This document shows, one piece after another, positions 23,691-35,593 of a stretch of DNA of 64,000 nucleotides. The number at the start of each line of letters is the position of its first letter. Positions within the stretch are counted from its first letter, which is position 1. The position numbers and the translations under genes were made by a program. Source of the stretch: Castor canadensis (taxonomy: Eukaryota > Chordata > Mammalia > Rodentia > Castoridae); assembly GCF_047511655.1 (NCBI RefSeq), contig NC_133398.1, forward strand, positions 49,853,638 through 49,917,637, in the 5' to 3' direction. The notes below the pieces were generated by a model. It was not told where the DNA came from. It saw nothing but the letters and a program-made list of their open reading frames with translations, and made no database searches.

Positions 23691-25706
23691 AGCGGGGGAA
23701 GGGGAGTCTTCTGTGTTTTAAAAAGTACAGTACTGTTTATAGTAGTAATTATTACTGCTGTTACATACTCTGACAACAGGAATATTTTTAAGTAAACTGT
23801 AACATTTTTGGTAGAATATGGTACATCCGTTTAAACTAGTATTTATGACGTATTCTTGGAAAATGTTCTAATGATAAGTGAGAGGAAAATCTCCTTTCAA
23901 AATTGTGTGATATCCACCAGGTAAAGACAGGAAGGAAACATTCCAAAACATTAGCAGTTGTCACTTCTGTGTTGTGTGATTTTTTTATTTTCTTTAGGCA
24001 GTTCATCCCTCAATTTTTCTACATATGTGAGCTATACTCAGGAAAAATCATTTTAAAATGAGGTGACCAGATTAAGTGACTTTGAGGGAACTTGGAGATC
24101 CAAGTTTCTGTCAGCATGTTTTACTACTGAAAAATATAAATAGCTCCTGAAAGTAGAGACCCTGTCACCTTGGTCCAGGTTTTACAACATGTTTGAGAGC
24201 ACAATCCTCAAAGAAAAGGAAGCATTTTGCTGAGTTGTATACCACAAACGGTGTAAATTAGGCAACAGGAAACATATCTGTCACAGGGAGAATTTGAACC
24301 TCTCAGATCTAGCTGGAAACCCTAAGTTTGAATTCCATCTTCCTATACTTTGTCTTGTAAGCACTCTTGACTTCTTCTGTTCTGCCTTATGAAAGGATAG
24401 TACCTGTGAGATTAGAAATGATACATGTAAAATTGCTCAATGCATGACACATAGTTGAGATTCAATAAATGATAGCCATTATTTTTCTTGGCAAATTTGA
24501 ATGAATTTCTTACTGTCTCTATTTCTCTTTTCTAATCATAATCCTTATAATTTTGTTCATCGGGATGAGACTACTTCTCAATACACAGGTATATATTTAA
24601 AAACTATACATACAAACACCTGGTATATGTACACATTTATGTACATAGACACATACTGTTTAAATCTTTTTTTTCTCAGCTTGTCAAAGAGCTACAAATA
24701 GATGTCAGTAATTCACCATAAGAAATTTCTCAACCAACAAACAGGATGCATTTACAAAATAGTTAGGTTAGGAAGTAATTATTTTCATGATCTTCAAAGA
24801 TTGCGTATTTCAAGAGTCTACTCTTAACACATTTTAATAGTAAATTCTTTCTGTAGATTTAAAATCAAATTTGTTTTGAATACAACTTAAAAATCTGTTT
24901 TATAACATGTAGTATACGTCTAAGTTTTCCTCAAAATGATCTTGATAAGTTGATGATAAGCATTTGAAATTCTATATCCAGTTAACACTTTGGAAACTGA
25001 GGTTGAAATAGTGTGACAATCCTATAATTACACATAATGATAAGTTGAGACATTTTGAGTTTTGTGCCCCTTGTTATGGTCATGCCTAAGAAGGAAAAGA
25101 AATTTTACAATAATTCTGAATAAGCAGAGATAGCATAGAGTTCCTAAAAGAGTGCCATACTCATAGAAAATAATTCTCAAAAATTTTGCTACATTGAATT
25201 GAGTTAAATAGAGAATAGTAAAAGGAAGAAGGAGGTATCCTCCATCTTGAAGCTTTTAGGAGTCTCCTCCAGGAGCAGATATACAGTCTTTCCATAACAA
25301 ACTTGTTTTGAAATCTACTTCTACTTTCTCAGAGGTCTCCCTTTCATACTAAAGCTGTATTTTCTCCTTGTGAAAAATAAATAAACTCCTTGCTATTTTT
25401 CAATTAAGTGTTTCCTTCCAATTTAAAATATTCTTATCACTCAGATTTGATAGAGAACCTCAATTTTTACTCAGGGACATGTTGAAAAACACCTTTTAGT
25501 AGGAGTCAAACAACAATCTCTTGAGGCATAGTTGTTATCTTTGAATAATTCTCTCCTCTATCTGGTATTTTATCCTAGAGCCCATCTATGCAGACTCAAC
25601 ACAGCTACACTTAGAAGCTCCAACACAAGGCTTATACCTTGCTTTGATAAGTTATTTTCTAAGGAATTCTCCTTAATTATGAGAGCCTTTCAAGACCCTG
25701 AAATAT

Positions 25707-25731
25707 ATATATATGTATATATATATATATT
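25707..25731. repeat. (TA)n repeat followed by T run
   Basis: Short AT dinucleotide repeat with one TG interruption, then T8. Confidence 0.85.
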
Positions 25732-27547
25732 TTTTTTCCTGGTAGCACAGGTTTGAAGTGTCGGTATCACTCCGGTCTTCTTTTCCCTATACTGTTAGTG
25801 TAGGCTTCCCTCAGGACTCATCTCAGTTAAAGATCACCTTCTCCAGAGAAGCAAATAGAGTATACTGATGATTGTTACCAACACATGCTCTTGAATAAAG
25901 ATACTTCTTTCTTTATATACAACTTTAAACCAAATGACTAACACACAGTAAATAGTTACTCTGTCAAATGAAGTATGAATGATGATTCTGAGAAAAGCAA
26001 CTCTTATTTGTCTATTAACTTTTTAATGTTTATTTAATTCATTAGAATGGTTAGTATATTGTTTGAAGTACACAATTCAAACACATTGCAGAATGTGAAA
26101 GGTGTCATGCCCATCCCACTGCTTCATTTATCTGCCCCATAGTTGACAGACTTTTCTCCATCTTTTCAGAGATAGTCTATATATGCTATTTTAACCTCAA
26201 ACCTTAATTTTAATGATTGATTTTTAATAATATTAAAAATGAAAAGAGACACACACTTGCCTTTAAAACAGCTTTTATATGTATGATTTCACTTGATAAT
26301 AATTTCATGAGATGTAAAAGATAGAACCCATCTTGAAGAATATAGACATTGAAGCTAAAAATAGTCTCAAATTATTTTACAATTAAAAACAGTTCATTAG
26401 ATACATAGGACTGTCACTTTGTCCAAGACCAGAGCTATTTCTCTAGCTCATTTTATTTTCCTAACATGAAAATGCTTTCCTAATCATGAGATGCTTGTAT
26501 ATCATACTCTGCCAATCTTATAAAGCCTGGTTAGATTTAGAACCTAATTTCAGGCTTACATATCTTTCTGTATTTTTCTGATATATACCTGCTCAAATAC
26601 CTTTCTGTATTTTTTTGATGATATGTTGAATTAATAGTCACTTCTAGTATTACTGTTCCTTGACTTGTAGGACTTTTGGTGCTCTGGCTTTCTTTAGTTG
26701 AGTAGTTAGGTGTTCCAAGGTGTCATGGTCTTGATCTCCACTCTGAGCTAGGTCCACCAGTCTGATAGAATGGGTTTCTGTTTCTGACTCCTACTCAGGC
26801 TCATACCTCTTTCCTTATCAAATAAGAGGTCTTTTAAACCTTCACTACTCAAACTTCCTGACCCACCATTTTATCCTCACTGTTACCAAGCCAACCTCCT
26901 CATTTGTGGAAAGAAATACCCCAATTTCCTCCCTGATTTTGACCTCCCTGACTTTGATGTTTTCTCCCTCATCAAATCTGCCTATATCTTATATGTCCAA
27001 ATATATGGCTGCCTTGTAACTTGGATTCCATTTCTTTCTGATAGTTGAGAAAACTTAGGTCCTCTGAGATATCTTGCCTGTGTCCTCAACTTCTTTTCTT
27101 CTTCCTGTGTCCTCAACTTTACCTTCTTTTCCTTGTCCTCTTCCTCCATCTCTCCTCCATACCCCTACCCAGCCCCATCTGCCCTTTCTCTTCCCCCAGG
27201 CACTTTCCCTTCAGGGTATATGTGTATTTAGGTCTCTTCCACTTTCCATCTACCTCACTTCATCTACTTCATGGTACATGGCATTGAACCATTACAGCCA
27301 ACCTGGGAAAGCAGTGTCCCACTCTCTTGTCATCTCATTCACTTCTGGGTTTACTTCTATCTCTATGAGCCATCCTTTGTAAGCTCCTTTTCAGGATCTT
27401 CTTCCAGAAGTTGTAAATATCAGCTTCTTTCCAGCTTCTCACCATACATCTCAGTGACTTAATCTGTTTTTCTAACTTTCTGTGCTCTTGCTAAGGCTCT
27501 CATCTCTGCCTGAAACACCTTTCCCCTTCTTATCTATCTTTATCCCC

Positions 27548-27550
<3 letters not shown>

Positions 27551-27586
<36 letters not shown>
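27551..27586. repeat. (CA)n microsatellite
   Basis: About 17 CA units with one early CG. Confidence 0.95.
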
Positions 27587-27587
<1 letters not shown>

Positions 27588-27669
27588 CTGGGGTGACCTC
27601 TTAGCATCCAGGAAGCCTTTGCTTAAGTCACAAGAATGAGTTTCATTCCTTTTCCATTATCTTACTTTC

Positions 27670-27748
27670 TTGCAGTGCTGGGGATCAAATTCAGGGCCTT
27701 GCTCATGCTAGACAAGTACTCTACCACTGAGTTATATCCTCAGTCCCC
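27670..27748 (-). mobile_element. ID-like SINE, antisense
   Basis: It reads 'ttgcagtgctggggatcaaa', 'gggccttgctcatgctagac' and 'tctaccactgagttatatcc', a classic reverse-oriented rodent ID-like unit. Confidence 0.9.
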
Positions 27749-30514
27749 CTTTCATTATCTTTATCATCCTCTGCTTCTTTCTGCTCTTGTACAAGTAGAG
27801 TTTCATTTAGTCCCCCAACAGTTACTTGAGGCAATTATTGTTAATTATCCCAATCATACAAATGACAGGCCCTGAGATATTAAGTAACCTTATTCAAAGT
27901 TAGAGAATGAATAAGCAGAAAAGGGGTTTGAACGCAGGTAGTCTAACTCTAAAGCCCATTCCTTTAACCTGTCCCATCCCCCATGCTTTACCCTTAACCT
28001 TTGAGTGAAATAACAAGTGATATTCTTTTACTTTTTCTAAAAAGATACCTTAGAATTGAGACATGTTTAAATTTCATAGTACAGGTATTCAAAACTGCCA
28101 TGGCAGCACTAACCTAAAAAATTCCATGGTGTTCTCAGGGAAAAAGAAAAGCAAGTATGGCAATAATAACTTCTTCTAACAATCAGACCTCAAAATTGAA
28201 AAGGCTCTTTGACATACATCATATTAATTTATGAAGCCATGAAATATTAAGATCTCATTTTATGTCGTGAAATTTGAGGTAGACATAACCAATATGAGTA
28301 TCCTGGATTTTAGATTTTAATTCACCTGGGGTGTTGGCCTGATTAAGGTAATGAGTAAATTGGGAGTGTGACATGTTTTTTAAAAACTGGAACATTTTCA
28401 CATTATTATGAACTACTTATACAATATTTATAATAGATAACAGGGTCAACTTCCAGTAAAAAGGGGCCATACCCAAAGATGCCATAATCTTTTGGAGCTC
28501 TGCTACAGATACCTGAACTAGTGTAAACATATCTAAAATCTGTTCTTGGTATTTCCAAAGTAGCCAACCTACACATCTGTATATGCACCCAAAGAATGTT
28601 ATTAATGGTTCCATCATCCATTTCCTTCTTTCCTTCATTGTATTACATAAGAACTGAAAGAGTTCTTGATGTAGGAATCAACTGAACAGATCAATCTCTG
28701 AATTCCTCCAAAAAAGTTTTATTCAGAAGTACATGAAATTGTTTTCCACCTTTATCACTTACACCTAAATTCTCTATATATGAATCTTTTAATCCTTGTA
28801 TTAATCCTTTAAATACTTTCTCATTTGTGCTATACAAACAGCTTGCTTTGTAATGGGAACAATGCTAAAATATCCTGAGAGCTAACACATACTCTTTTTT
28901 GAGTGTCCTATTTCCCTGATCTGACTGTTCTCTAAATTCAGGAATTATCCAAGCTGTGGCTGAAACTGTGACTTACCAACCTAACATCCACTTCTTCCAT
29001 GCCATGAGAGATTCAATTTTATTCAGACAGCAATATTAACAGGCCCTAACCAACTCATCATGATTATTAGGACAATTAATATTTCCCCCTCACTTTTCCA
29101 TACTCCTTCGCACATAGAGGTGTCCCAGTGAGAAATCTGCATGATTGCAGTGGATGAAAAGGACATCTGGATATGAGAAGAAGTGAATATTCTGAAAAAA
29201 GTATACTTTCCTGATAAAAGAAAGCCACTGTTCTTTGGGTGTTCTGCTACTTGAGGCAGAAAGCTTGTCTAACTCATTGACTAACATTCTCTGACAACTC
29301 CAAATAGGGGTCAAGCAGTCTTGTACATACTTGAAGTTTATATGTAAAACACATATGAAGTGGGACTATAGAGCCAGATCCATTCTAGCACCCACCTTGG
29401 CATACTCCAGGATAGACCTATACCAGAAAGGACTGGAATGTTTTATTCCACCTGACCCTGTCATCAAACCTCAAAATGTATTCCATATGGGAGCCAGAGG
29501 GCTTTACTTTTCAAGCTTTGTGAAGAATGAAATAAAAAATGAAAAGCAATGTAAATTTCCACCCTAGTCTCAAATGATCTTCATTAGAGAGCCATGTGAG
29601 TTATGAAACATAATTCCAGCCTACTTCTGATTTAAGTACTAATACACAAAAGGCATAAAAAGGAGAAATAAGTAAATATGGAGGATCTAGAAGCAAGTAA
29701 TTAAGGCTGTATACAAAGAAACACAAATTTTCCCAAAATGAAGTTGGAAAATGCAAAAGACCTGTTACTATATTATGCTAGATATCACCCAATTCACCTG
29801 AACTATAGTACTGATAACAATAGAATTGTGCAAGAGTGGATTCCTTAAGAACATCCCTAAACTCAATTTCATACGTGGTACAAACGGGAATCCATTACAA
29901 CAAACTGAACTGCTATAATCAGAATAATCTTATCCTTGAATTCTTTAACCAAATTCCCCAGTATCTTCTAAAGAACTATTTTATTTATATGATAGTTATT
30001 TATTACCCAATTGAGTATTTAATACCTATTTGGCTTGTTAGTTGAAGGGTAGTCATTGACCTTTTAAAGATGATTTCAGTGGACAATTTGAGTGAATCAA
30101 TGTCTTTATCAGCTTTATTGCCAAATAAAGGTTCATATTTAAAGAAAACAATTATTACTCTCTCTTTTGAGGAGAAGACTTATAGCCCCCAACAGACTCT
30201 TAAGGGAGCCTACAATTCTCACTCTCTTTAAGATTAAGAAGCATTATTATTGTAGTGATGGAAGCTAATTTTGACATTGGCCTAAAAGTCAGACATATCA
30301 CACAGGAAATTTGTTCCTTCCCTCCCATCAGCAAAACCACTATTTCCTGTTCCCCCATCACAAAATATTTTATGCTAAATTAGTTGAATTTTATGTTCTT
30401 TATCTTCAATTTGAATTTTCCATACCATTGTCAACCAGGTAATTAAGAAATGTCTGGAGGAAAATATAGACAGCACAATAATGCACTGTGGGTTTGTTTT
30501 TGGTGTTTTTTTGG
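27749..30514. other. CDKN2A: ARF intron, no supported feature
   Basis: About 2.8 kb of AT-rich sequence. The part from 28.4 to 29.6 kb has several short open frames on both strands and slightly different texture, and may be a very old degraded element. I cannot assign a family. Confidence 0.35.
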
Positions 30515-30610
30515 GGGTAGGCTTTTGTGGGGGAGTAGTATTGGGGTTTGAACTTAGAGCCTCCTGCTTGTTAGGCGGGTGCTCTACCACTTGAGTTATG
30601 CCCCCAGCCT
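30515..30610 (-). mobile_element. ID-like SINE, antisense
   Basis: A T-rich start, then 'ttggggtttgaacttagagc', 'ttaggcgggtgctctaccac' and 'ttgagttatgcccccagcc'. Confidence 0.9.
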
Positions 30611-31059
30611 GCATTGTGTTTTATAGCAGATTTGACATCCCACAATCATTGTAATTGCTATGACTTTTAAACTGTGTGTTTTGCTGAGGAGCAGCAACGA
30701 AAACTACATATAACAAGGTATTCTAGGTCTGCAAGAGAAATCAACCAGGGATTGAAACAAATTTTAAGCAGAGCTGTATTATCCAGTAGACAGATATAAA
30801 GCATATGCTTAAACTGATTTTAAGCAATCTAATTTTTTTAAATGCATGTTTTTAAAAGCGTAAAAGTAATCACAAGAAACCTTGTTGTAGTTCCTTTTGC
30901 TTGCTATACTTTAATTCTGTTTAACTTTTATTATATTACCTGCAAGGATACAGGAAGGGGTCCGTCATCTTTCCAGTGATTAAGGTCTTCGTGATCTCTC
31001 CTTTTATGTAATATTGATAACTATCCAAAGCACTTTCTTTTTTTGTGCTTCACAAGATT
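30611..31059. other. CDKN2A: ARF intron, upstream of the p16 promoter
   Basis: AT-rich DNA without a recognised element. Confidence 0.4.
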
Positions 31060-31960
31060 ACAACCAACTGCCTCCCCAACTTTCCTGTTTGCTTACAGGC
31101 AGGATTCTTCTCCATCCCTGTTAAATAGGCCTCACCTTTTTAAGAGCCAGTCCACATAGCAGCTATTCCGGACGTTTCAGAAAAACCAATGCCCATCAGC
31201 CGTTTAACATGGGAAAGAAAAGAGGGAACAGACTGGTGGGCAGACGACTTTCTAAAATGAATTCGTTTAGCTAGGATTTTCTAAATTCCAGACCTATCGT
31301 GGCAAGGGTTGAGTTGGGGAAAGCGAAGAGTGCTTCACAGCAAACAGATATTACCTAGCTTATGAACGTAACTGTTCTTAACGTCGCTATGTTGCAGCAA
31401 TTGATTTAGACTCACAACAGCCTCATACAGTAGGGGCTACTTTCAGCCACCTTTTCATATCTTCGAAAAATGCAAGGTATTTCCAATAGAAAATAGCTGG
31501 AAGGGGACTCGGGGAGCGGCCGGGAACAGCCGGTGAGCACGATCTCTGAATCACTGCACAACTCTGCTTCTAAAACATTGAGCACTTTTTCTGGTCTAGG
31601 AAGAATGACTTATTACCAAAAGTCTGTCCTCCTAAAGACACCTTCCTTTACTTTCCTATTTGTTTAGGGGGGTGATTCTTCCCTGTACACATCAACTGTG
31701 CCTAATCTTTTCAAGGACCAGACCTTACCCAGGCATTGCACTCCTTTCAGAAAAACCCTCGCCCAGACTTCCGTTTTGGTACCGGGAAGGGAGCGAGGAG
31801 GCAGGCTGGCCGAGTTGCCAACATGAATTCTTTAAGTAGGATTTCTGGCATTGTAGATCAGCCTGGACCTTGAACAAAAGGCATGAGAGGGAAGTATGTT
31901 ATCTGAAACAAAGCAACGTCTCAAACTTAGTTAGTATGGGTAACACCGATTCTCAGTTGG
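31060..31960. repeat. Diverged tandem duplication upstream of p16 exon 1alpha
   Basis: Two segments about 565-570 bp apart share an ordered series of matches. 'tttcagaaaaacc' is at 31175-31187 and 31745-31757. 'atgaattc' with 'tagg.tttct' is at 31258 and 31823. Looser matches connect them ('tttcctgtttgctta' with 'tttcctatttgttta'; 'gggaaagaaaagaggg' with 'gggaagggagcgagga'). Copy A runs about 31060-31400 and copy B about 31630-31960. Copy B ends about 590 bp before the p16 ATG. It may be an old local duplication or two copies of an unrecognised repeat. Confidence 0.6.
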
Positions 31961-32055
31961 ACTCTTACCACGCGGGATGGGGGGGCGGCGGGGGGCGGCT
32001 TTGAGGTTTCTTCAGATTAAAAGAGGAAGCAATCTAAACGCTTGGTTTGAATTTG

Positions 32056-32107
32056 CAGTGAAGAAGCCCGCCTAAAATTTTCAGTGAAAAAGCCCGCTTA
32101 GCTTTTA
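32056..32107 (+). repeat. 26-bp tandem repeat, two copies, p16 upstream region
   Basis: CAGTGAAGAAGCCCGC and CAGTGAAAAAGCCCGC head two adjacent 26-bp units (32056-32081, 32082-32107). It lies about 450 bp upstream of the p16 ATG. Function unknown. Confidence 0.7.
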
Positions 32108-32204
32108 CTTTTTTTTGTAATGCCAGGGTATCGATGGGGCGGGGGAGGGGGAGAAGAAGGAAACGGATAGAAATTTAGTCTTACAATGAAGTAGCTCCGA
32201 GAAC

Positions 32205-32210
32205 CACGTG
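32205..32210. promoter_or_regulatory. E-box CACGTG
   Basis: Palindromic E-box 339 bp upstream of the p16 ATG, a possible bHLH (MYC/USF type) site. Motif only. Confidence 0.35.
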
Positions 32211-32477
32211 CGCCTTTTTCTGGGCGGCCGGAAGACGCCTCGGTGAAGAGGTGTGGCCGGGGGCGCGCGCCCGGGCGCGGCGTGGCTCGGCTGGGTCGGC
32301 TTCGGGCCGACACCCCTAGGCTCGCCCTCGAGAGCGGCGAATTCGGGGGTGTCACGTTCACTTGGTATTCAAAGCGCACAGCGCCTCCAACGGTGGAAAA
32401 ACGCGAGGGCGGGAGATCAAGTGTGGGGGCCCCGTTTGGCCAGCCAGGGAGGGAGGGCTCGGGGGCTGGTCACCGCA

Positions 32478-32490
32478 GGGCGGGGCGGGC
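32478..32490 (+). promoter_or_regulatory. Double GC box (Sp1/KLF type)
   Basis: GGGCGGGGCGGGC, overlapping Sp1 consensus sites 59-71 bp upstream of the p16 ATG, probably in the 5' UTR or core promoter. Confidence 0.55.
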
Positions 32491-32548
32491 CGCCTGCACC
32501 GGGCGGCGGAGGAGGGCGGAGAGGGAAAGTCTAGATACCCGGAGCTGC

Positions 32549-32674
32549 ATGGAGCCCTCGGCGGACAAGCTAGCCGCGGCTGCGGCTCAGGGCCGTGCGG
32601 AGGAAGTGCGGGCGCTGCTCGAGGCTGGCGCGCAGCCCGACGCCCCGAATCGTTATGGTCGCAGGCCCATTCAG
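32549..32674 (+). CDS. CDKN2A: p16INK4a, exon 1alpha (residues 1-42)
   Basis: The frame begins [20 protein letters not shown] and ends ...YGRRPIQ, the human p16 ankyrin repeat 1. Human p16 starts eight codons earlier (MEPAAGSS); here no ATG exists at that place, so the protein starts at the second human methionine, as in mouse. The ATG context is only moderate (T at -3, G at +4). The donor is CAG|GTAGGT at 32675, phase 0, and joins exon 2 to give PIQ-VMMMG. p16 binds CDK4/CDK6 and blocks cyclin D binding, keeping RB unphosphorylated. Total spliced protein is 153 aa against 156 in human. Confidence 0.98.
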
Positions 32675-34197
32675 GTAGGTCCGCGTTCCAGCGGGTCCGC
32701 AGCGGAAGAAGAGGACTGCGGGCCACTCTGGAAGACGAGGTTGGCTGCGGACTCCGAAGCAGATAGTTCTTGACCCTGGAAAACAACGCTTTCTGGGGTG
32801 GGGTTGGAAAGAGAGACCGCGCGCTCAGGACTGGGGAGGGCAAAGAAGGAATGAGAAGGCACAAGGAGTATAGGTCTCCAAAATGCTGCGGAGATGGAAG
32901 TTGTTGTATAAGATTGAGGTGTGCTCTTTATCAGATACAAAATTTGCGAACGAAGAAATGAATTTCAAAAATGATTGGCTAGGACCATTAACCCTGACCC
33001 ATGAATGGAGTTTGTCGTCTTCCTTGATAATGGAGATTTCATTGGAAATCTGCCACCGTGCATGTTGTAATAAATAGCGATTGAAATTATTCAGCAGCAA
33101 CTACATATTGTGTTTATTTTTAACTGAGTAGGGAGATTGATGCTTGTACGAACTTAGTAAATAAAGATAAATATATGAAGAAAAACAGTGTTATCTCGCT
33201 CGAGATGTCCAATTAGTTACCATTAGGGTGTATCCCAACAATTTTTGCTATTTTTAACTTAACTGATATAGTTTAACTTACTTGAAATAGAGTTTTCAAT
33301 TTTTCCCTCTACCCTCCGGTTCTATGGGGGTAGGAACAAATGGATTTTTGTTTCGTTTTTGCTTTTACAAACTTTCTAAATTTCAAGCTAAATCCCGAAT
33401 TCTTTCTGACAGTCAGTGTTATTCCCAGTGGTGACCATTACTTCTGGTTCTAAAAAAGAAAAATTATATGAAACAAGTGCATACTGCAAAAATGAGCATA
33501 ACTAGACAAAGGGAAGTAACTCCAGTTTCAACTTCGCACACTGCACAAATAAGTCTTCTTCCCTGAATCTATGCAACATAGAATAAATCTTACACACTTT
33601 AAAACACGGGTATAAAACTAAAACCAAAGTCCTTTAACATTTGAGATTATTTGAAGTTCAAGTATGGAGACATTTTAAAGGTAGACAGACTGGGTGACTG
33701 TACAAGGTTAAGCATGAGTCCTTTAAAAATAATCTCATGATTCATAACGATACAGAGTCTGGATTTTGAGTTCTAGAATATGTTAGAAAACACATTATTT
33801 GATTAAATACAAAAATGAAAAAATAATTACCTTTGACTATTATTTAGTAGGGAGGGGAAAGAGGAAATGGCTTTGTTTTAGAACCTTAACCAAATTGCTG
33901 TGTAATACAGAAACAGTTTATAGAAAATTTAAAGGACTAAACTTAATTTCCTATCAAATAGATTGAAGAACTCTCCAAACATTCATTTTCTTTTTGCTTT
34001 GGACTGCTATTATGACTTAAATATTTTAATGTAATCACTTTTCAGCTTTTTCATGCCATAAAGTATGTAAAAAAAACCCTTTAAGGCCAGTTTTATGACC
34101 AAAATGAAGGATTTTGTTATATACACACAATGCACAACGATATTTCTTATTGTAATTGAAATTTAGTTAATTTGTATTTTTCCTTGTTCTTTCTTTT

Positions 34198-34779
34198 TAT
34201 CATGACATTTTAGCTTGTTTGACATAAAGGTAGCTACACAAGGAGTTTCCTTATGATATATATGTATGATATATATATATGATATATATATATATATATG
34301 ATATATATATATATATATATATATGATATATATATCCCCCCAACTGGTTTATCTCCTTTAATTTTCTTCATTCTACCTTAATCTCTTTCTTGTGGCAGTT
34401 TCAGTCAGTTTAAGATTTCTATATTATTTCTTGTATAGACAGTATATCAACCATATTCAAGTTCTTTTTTCCTTCTTTTACCCTTCCTCTTCCATGTGTG
34501 ACCTCCCCCTAGTATGACCAGTGTTTCATAATATTACTACATTTATATTAGGTCTATATTCCACATATGAGAGAGAACATGAGGCTTTTGGCCTTCTGAA
34601 CCTGGCTAACTTCACTTAAGATGATGTTTTCCAGTTCCACCCATTTACCTGCAAATGACAAAATTTCATTCTTTGTGGCTGAGTAAAATTCCATTGTGTT
34701 TAAATACCACTTTTCTCAATCCATTCGTCAGTAATGGGGCACCTTGGCTGTTTGCATAGCTTAGCTATTGTGAATAGTG
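34198..34779 (-). mobile_element. 5'-truncated L1, antisense, in CDKN2A intron
   Basis: Reverse-oriented L1 3' UTR and end of ORF2: 'attccacatatgagagagaa', 'aacctggctaacttcactta', 'gtaaaattccattgtgttta' and 'agcttagctattgtgaatag'. Possible target-site duplications are 'cttgttctttctttt' just left and 'cttgtttttttctcttt' just right. It carries an AT repeat in its 3' UTR. Related copies sit at 39942-41506 and 59123-60346. Confidence 0.85.
34253..34336. repeat. AT-rich microsatellite (GATATATA units)
   Basis: Repeated 'tatgatatatat' units within the L1 3' UTR; purely alternating AT with periodic G. Confidence 0.9.
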
Positions 34780-35387
34780 CTTGTTTTTTTCTCTTTGAAA
34801 ACTAAATCAGCTTCACTTTATTCAGGGCAAGATTAAAAATAAAATGATTTATTACGGTTCATTGATGTAGAAAATTAAGTGATTCATATTTAATTGATAC
34901 AGAATGTCATTAAAAATAGGCAATTCCTCTTTGAACAGTCACTAACCAAATAATGGTTACCCTATGATAATTAAGGTTACTTCCCTTACACACACCTTGT
35001 AACAATTACCACTTCTGGGCTTGGATATATAGTGGTAAACTACACAAAATTTCCGATTCTAACATAATTTCGTCTCAAAAGGATAGAAAAGGAAGTTGTA
35101 ATAAAAGCCAGTTTTTCCTCATCGTTTTGTTGTCTGTGCCTCTGGCAGTGTTGTGTGTAGTTAGTGCTCCTCGAAGGGTTGGAGAATACAGTGGAATTCC
35201 GTGTACACTGAAAAATGGAGCGGGTAGAACCTGAGAGGGGCGTTGGTAACTGGAAGCTAATGAAAGACAGACACCCTTGGACTTCTTTGGTTGTCTGCAC
35301 TGGGTGGAGGTGAGGCTTCCTAAATAAGGTTTCTTTCAGTCAGTCTTGCCTCTACTCTCGCCCTGACCACTGTCCTCTCTTCCCCAG

Positions 35388-35593
35388 GTCATGATGATGG
35401 GCAACGTTCGCGTGGCGGAGCTGCTACTGCTCCACGGCGCGGAGGCCAACTGCCCGGATCCCGCCACGCTCACCCGACCCGTGCACGACGCAGCCCGGGA
35501 GGGCTTCCTGGACACGCTGGTGGCGCTGCACGGGGCCGGGGCGCGGCTAGATGTGCGCGATGCCTGGGGCCGTCTGCCCGTGGACCTGGCTGA
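35388..35593 (+). CDS. CDKN2A: ARF, exon 2 in the alternative frame (residues 64-131)
   Basis: Joined to exon 1beta in phase 1, this frame reads [20 protein letters not shown], later [20 protein letters not shown] and ends [12 protein letters not shown], then TGA at 35591-35593. The end matches human ARF exactly rather than the longer mouse ARF. The human nuclear/nucleolar RRPR motif (residues 87-90) is PGSR here (86-89), so this second basic motif is lost. No lysine occurs in the whole protein, as in human ARF, so it would lack internal ubiquitin-acceptor lysines. All 206 bp are shared with p16, so each change is constrained twice. Confidence 0.95.

Larger units (their letters stand above)
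22129..27550. other. CDKN2A: ARF intron, AT-rich, few features
   Basis: It holds two SINEs (23050-23170, 23610-23690) and an AT repeat (25707-25731). Around 26.0-26.2 kb is a stretch faintly like an L1 3' end, too diverged to call. The pyrimidine-rich 27.0-27.5 kb region gives open frames on the + strand but no known domain. No gene is supported. Confidence 0.45.
32130..32770 (+). promoter_or_regulatory. CDKN2A: CpG island and promoter of p16INK4a
   Basis: CpG-dense sequence with GC boxes (for example near 32137 and at 32478-32490) and a palindromic E-box at 32205-32210 surrounds exon 1alpha. No TATA box is apparent, in keeping with the family. In other mammals this promoter is silenced by Polycomb and methylation and activated by ETS and E-box factors during senescence; that is family knowledge. 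Confidence 0.85.
32675..35387 (+). other. CDKN2A: Intron between exon 1alpha and exon 2
   Basis: About 2.7 kb from donor GTAGGT to a strong acceptor (pyrimidine-rich 'tgtcctctcttccccag'). It is AT-rich and holds an antisense L1 3' end (34198-34779). The GC-rich start, to about 32.8 kb, is still CpG island. Nothing else is recognised. Confidence 0.8.

Noticed and set aside
26030-26200. Faint L1 3'-end-like sequence
   Set aside because: Similarity is too weak to separate from general AT-rich sequence.
27045-27462. Proline/serine/leucine-rich frames on the + strand
   Set aside because: Low-complexity pyrimidine-rich DNA; no domain, and the frames overlap one another.
28400-29570. Region with several short frames on both strands, possible degraded element
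   Set aside because: No motif could be assigned to a family with any confidence, so it is left as unassigned intron.
32243-32548. In-frame open stretch upstream of p16 exon 1alpha
   Set aside because: It has no ATG at its left end (only GTG-type starts) and no similarity to p16; human p16 begins only eight codons earlier.
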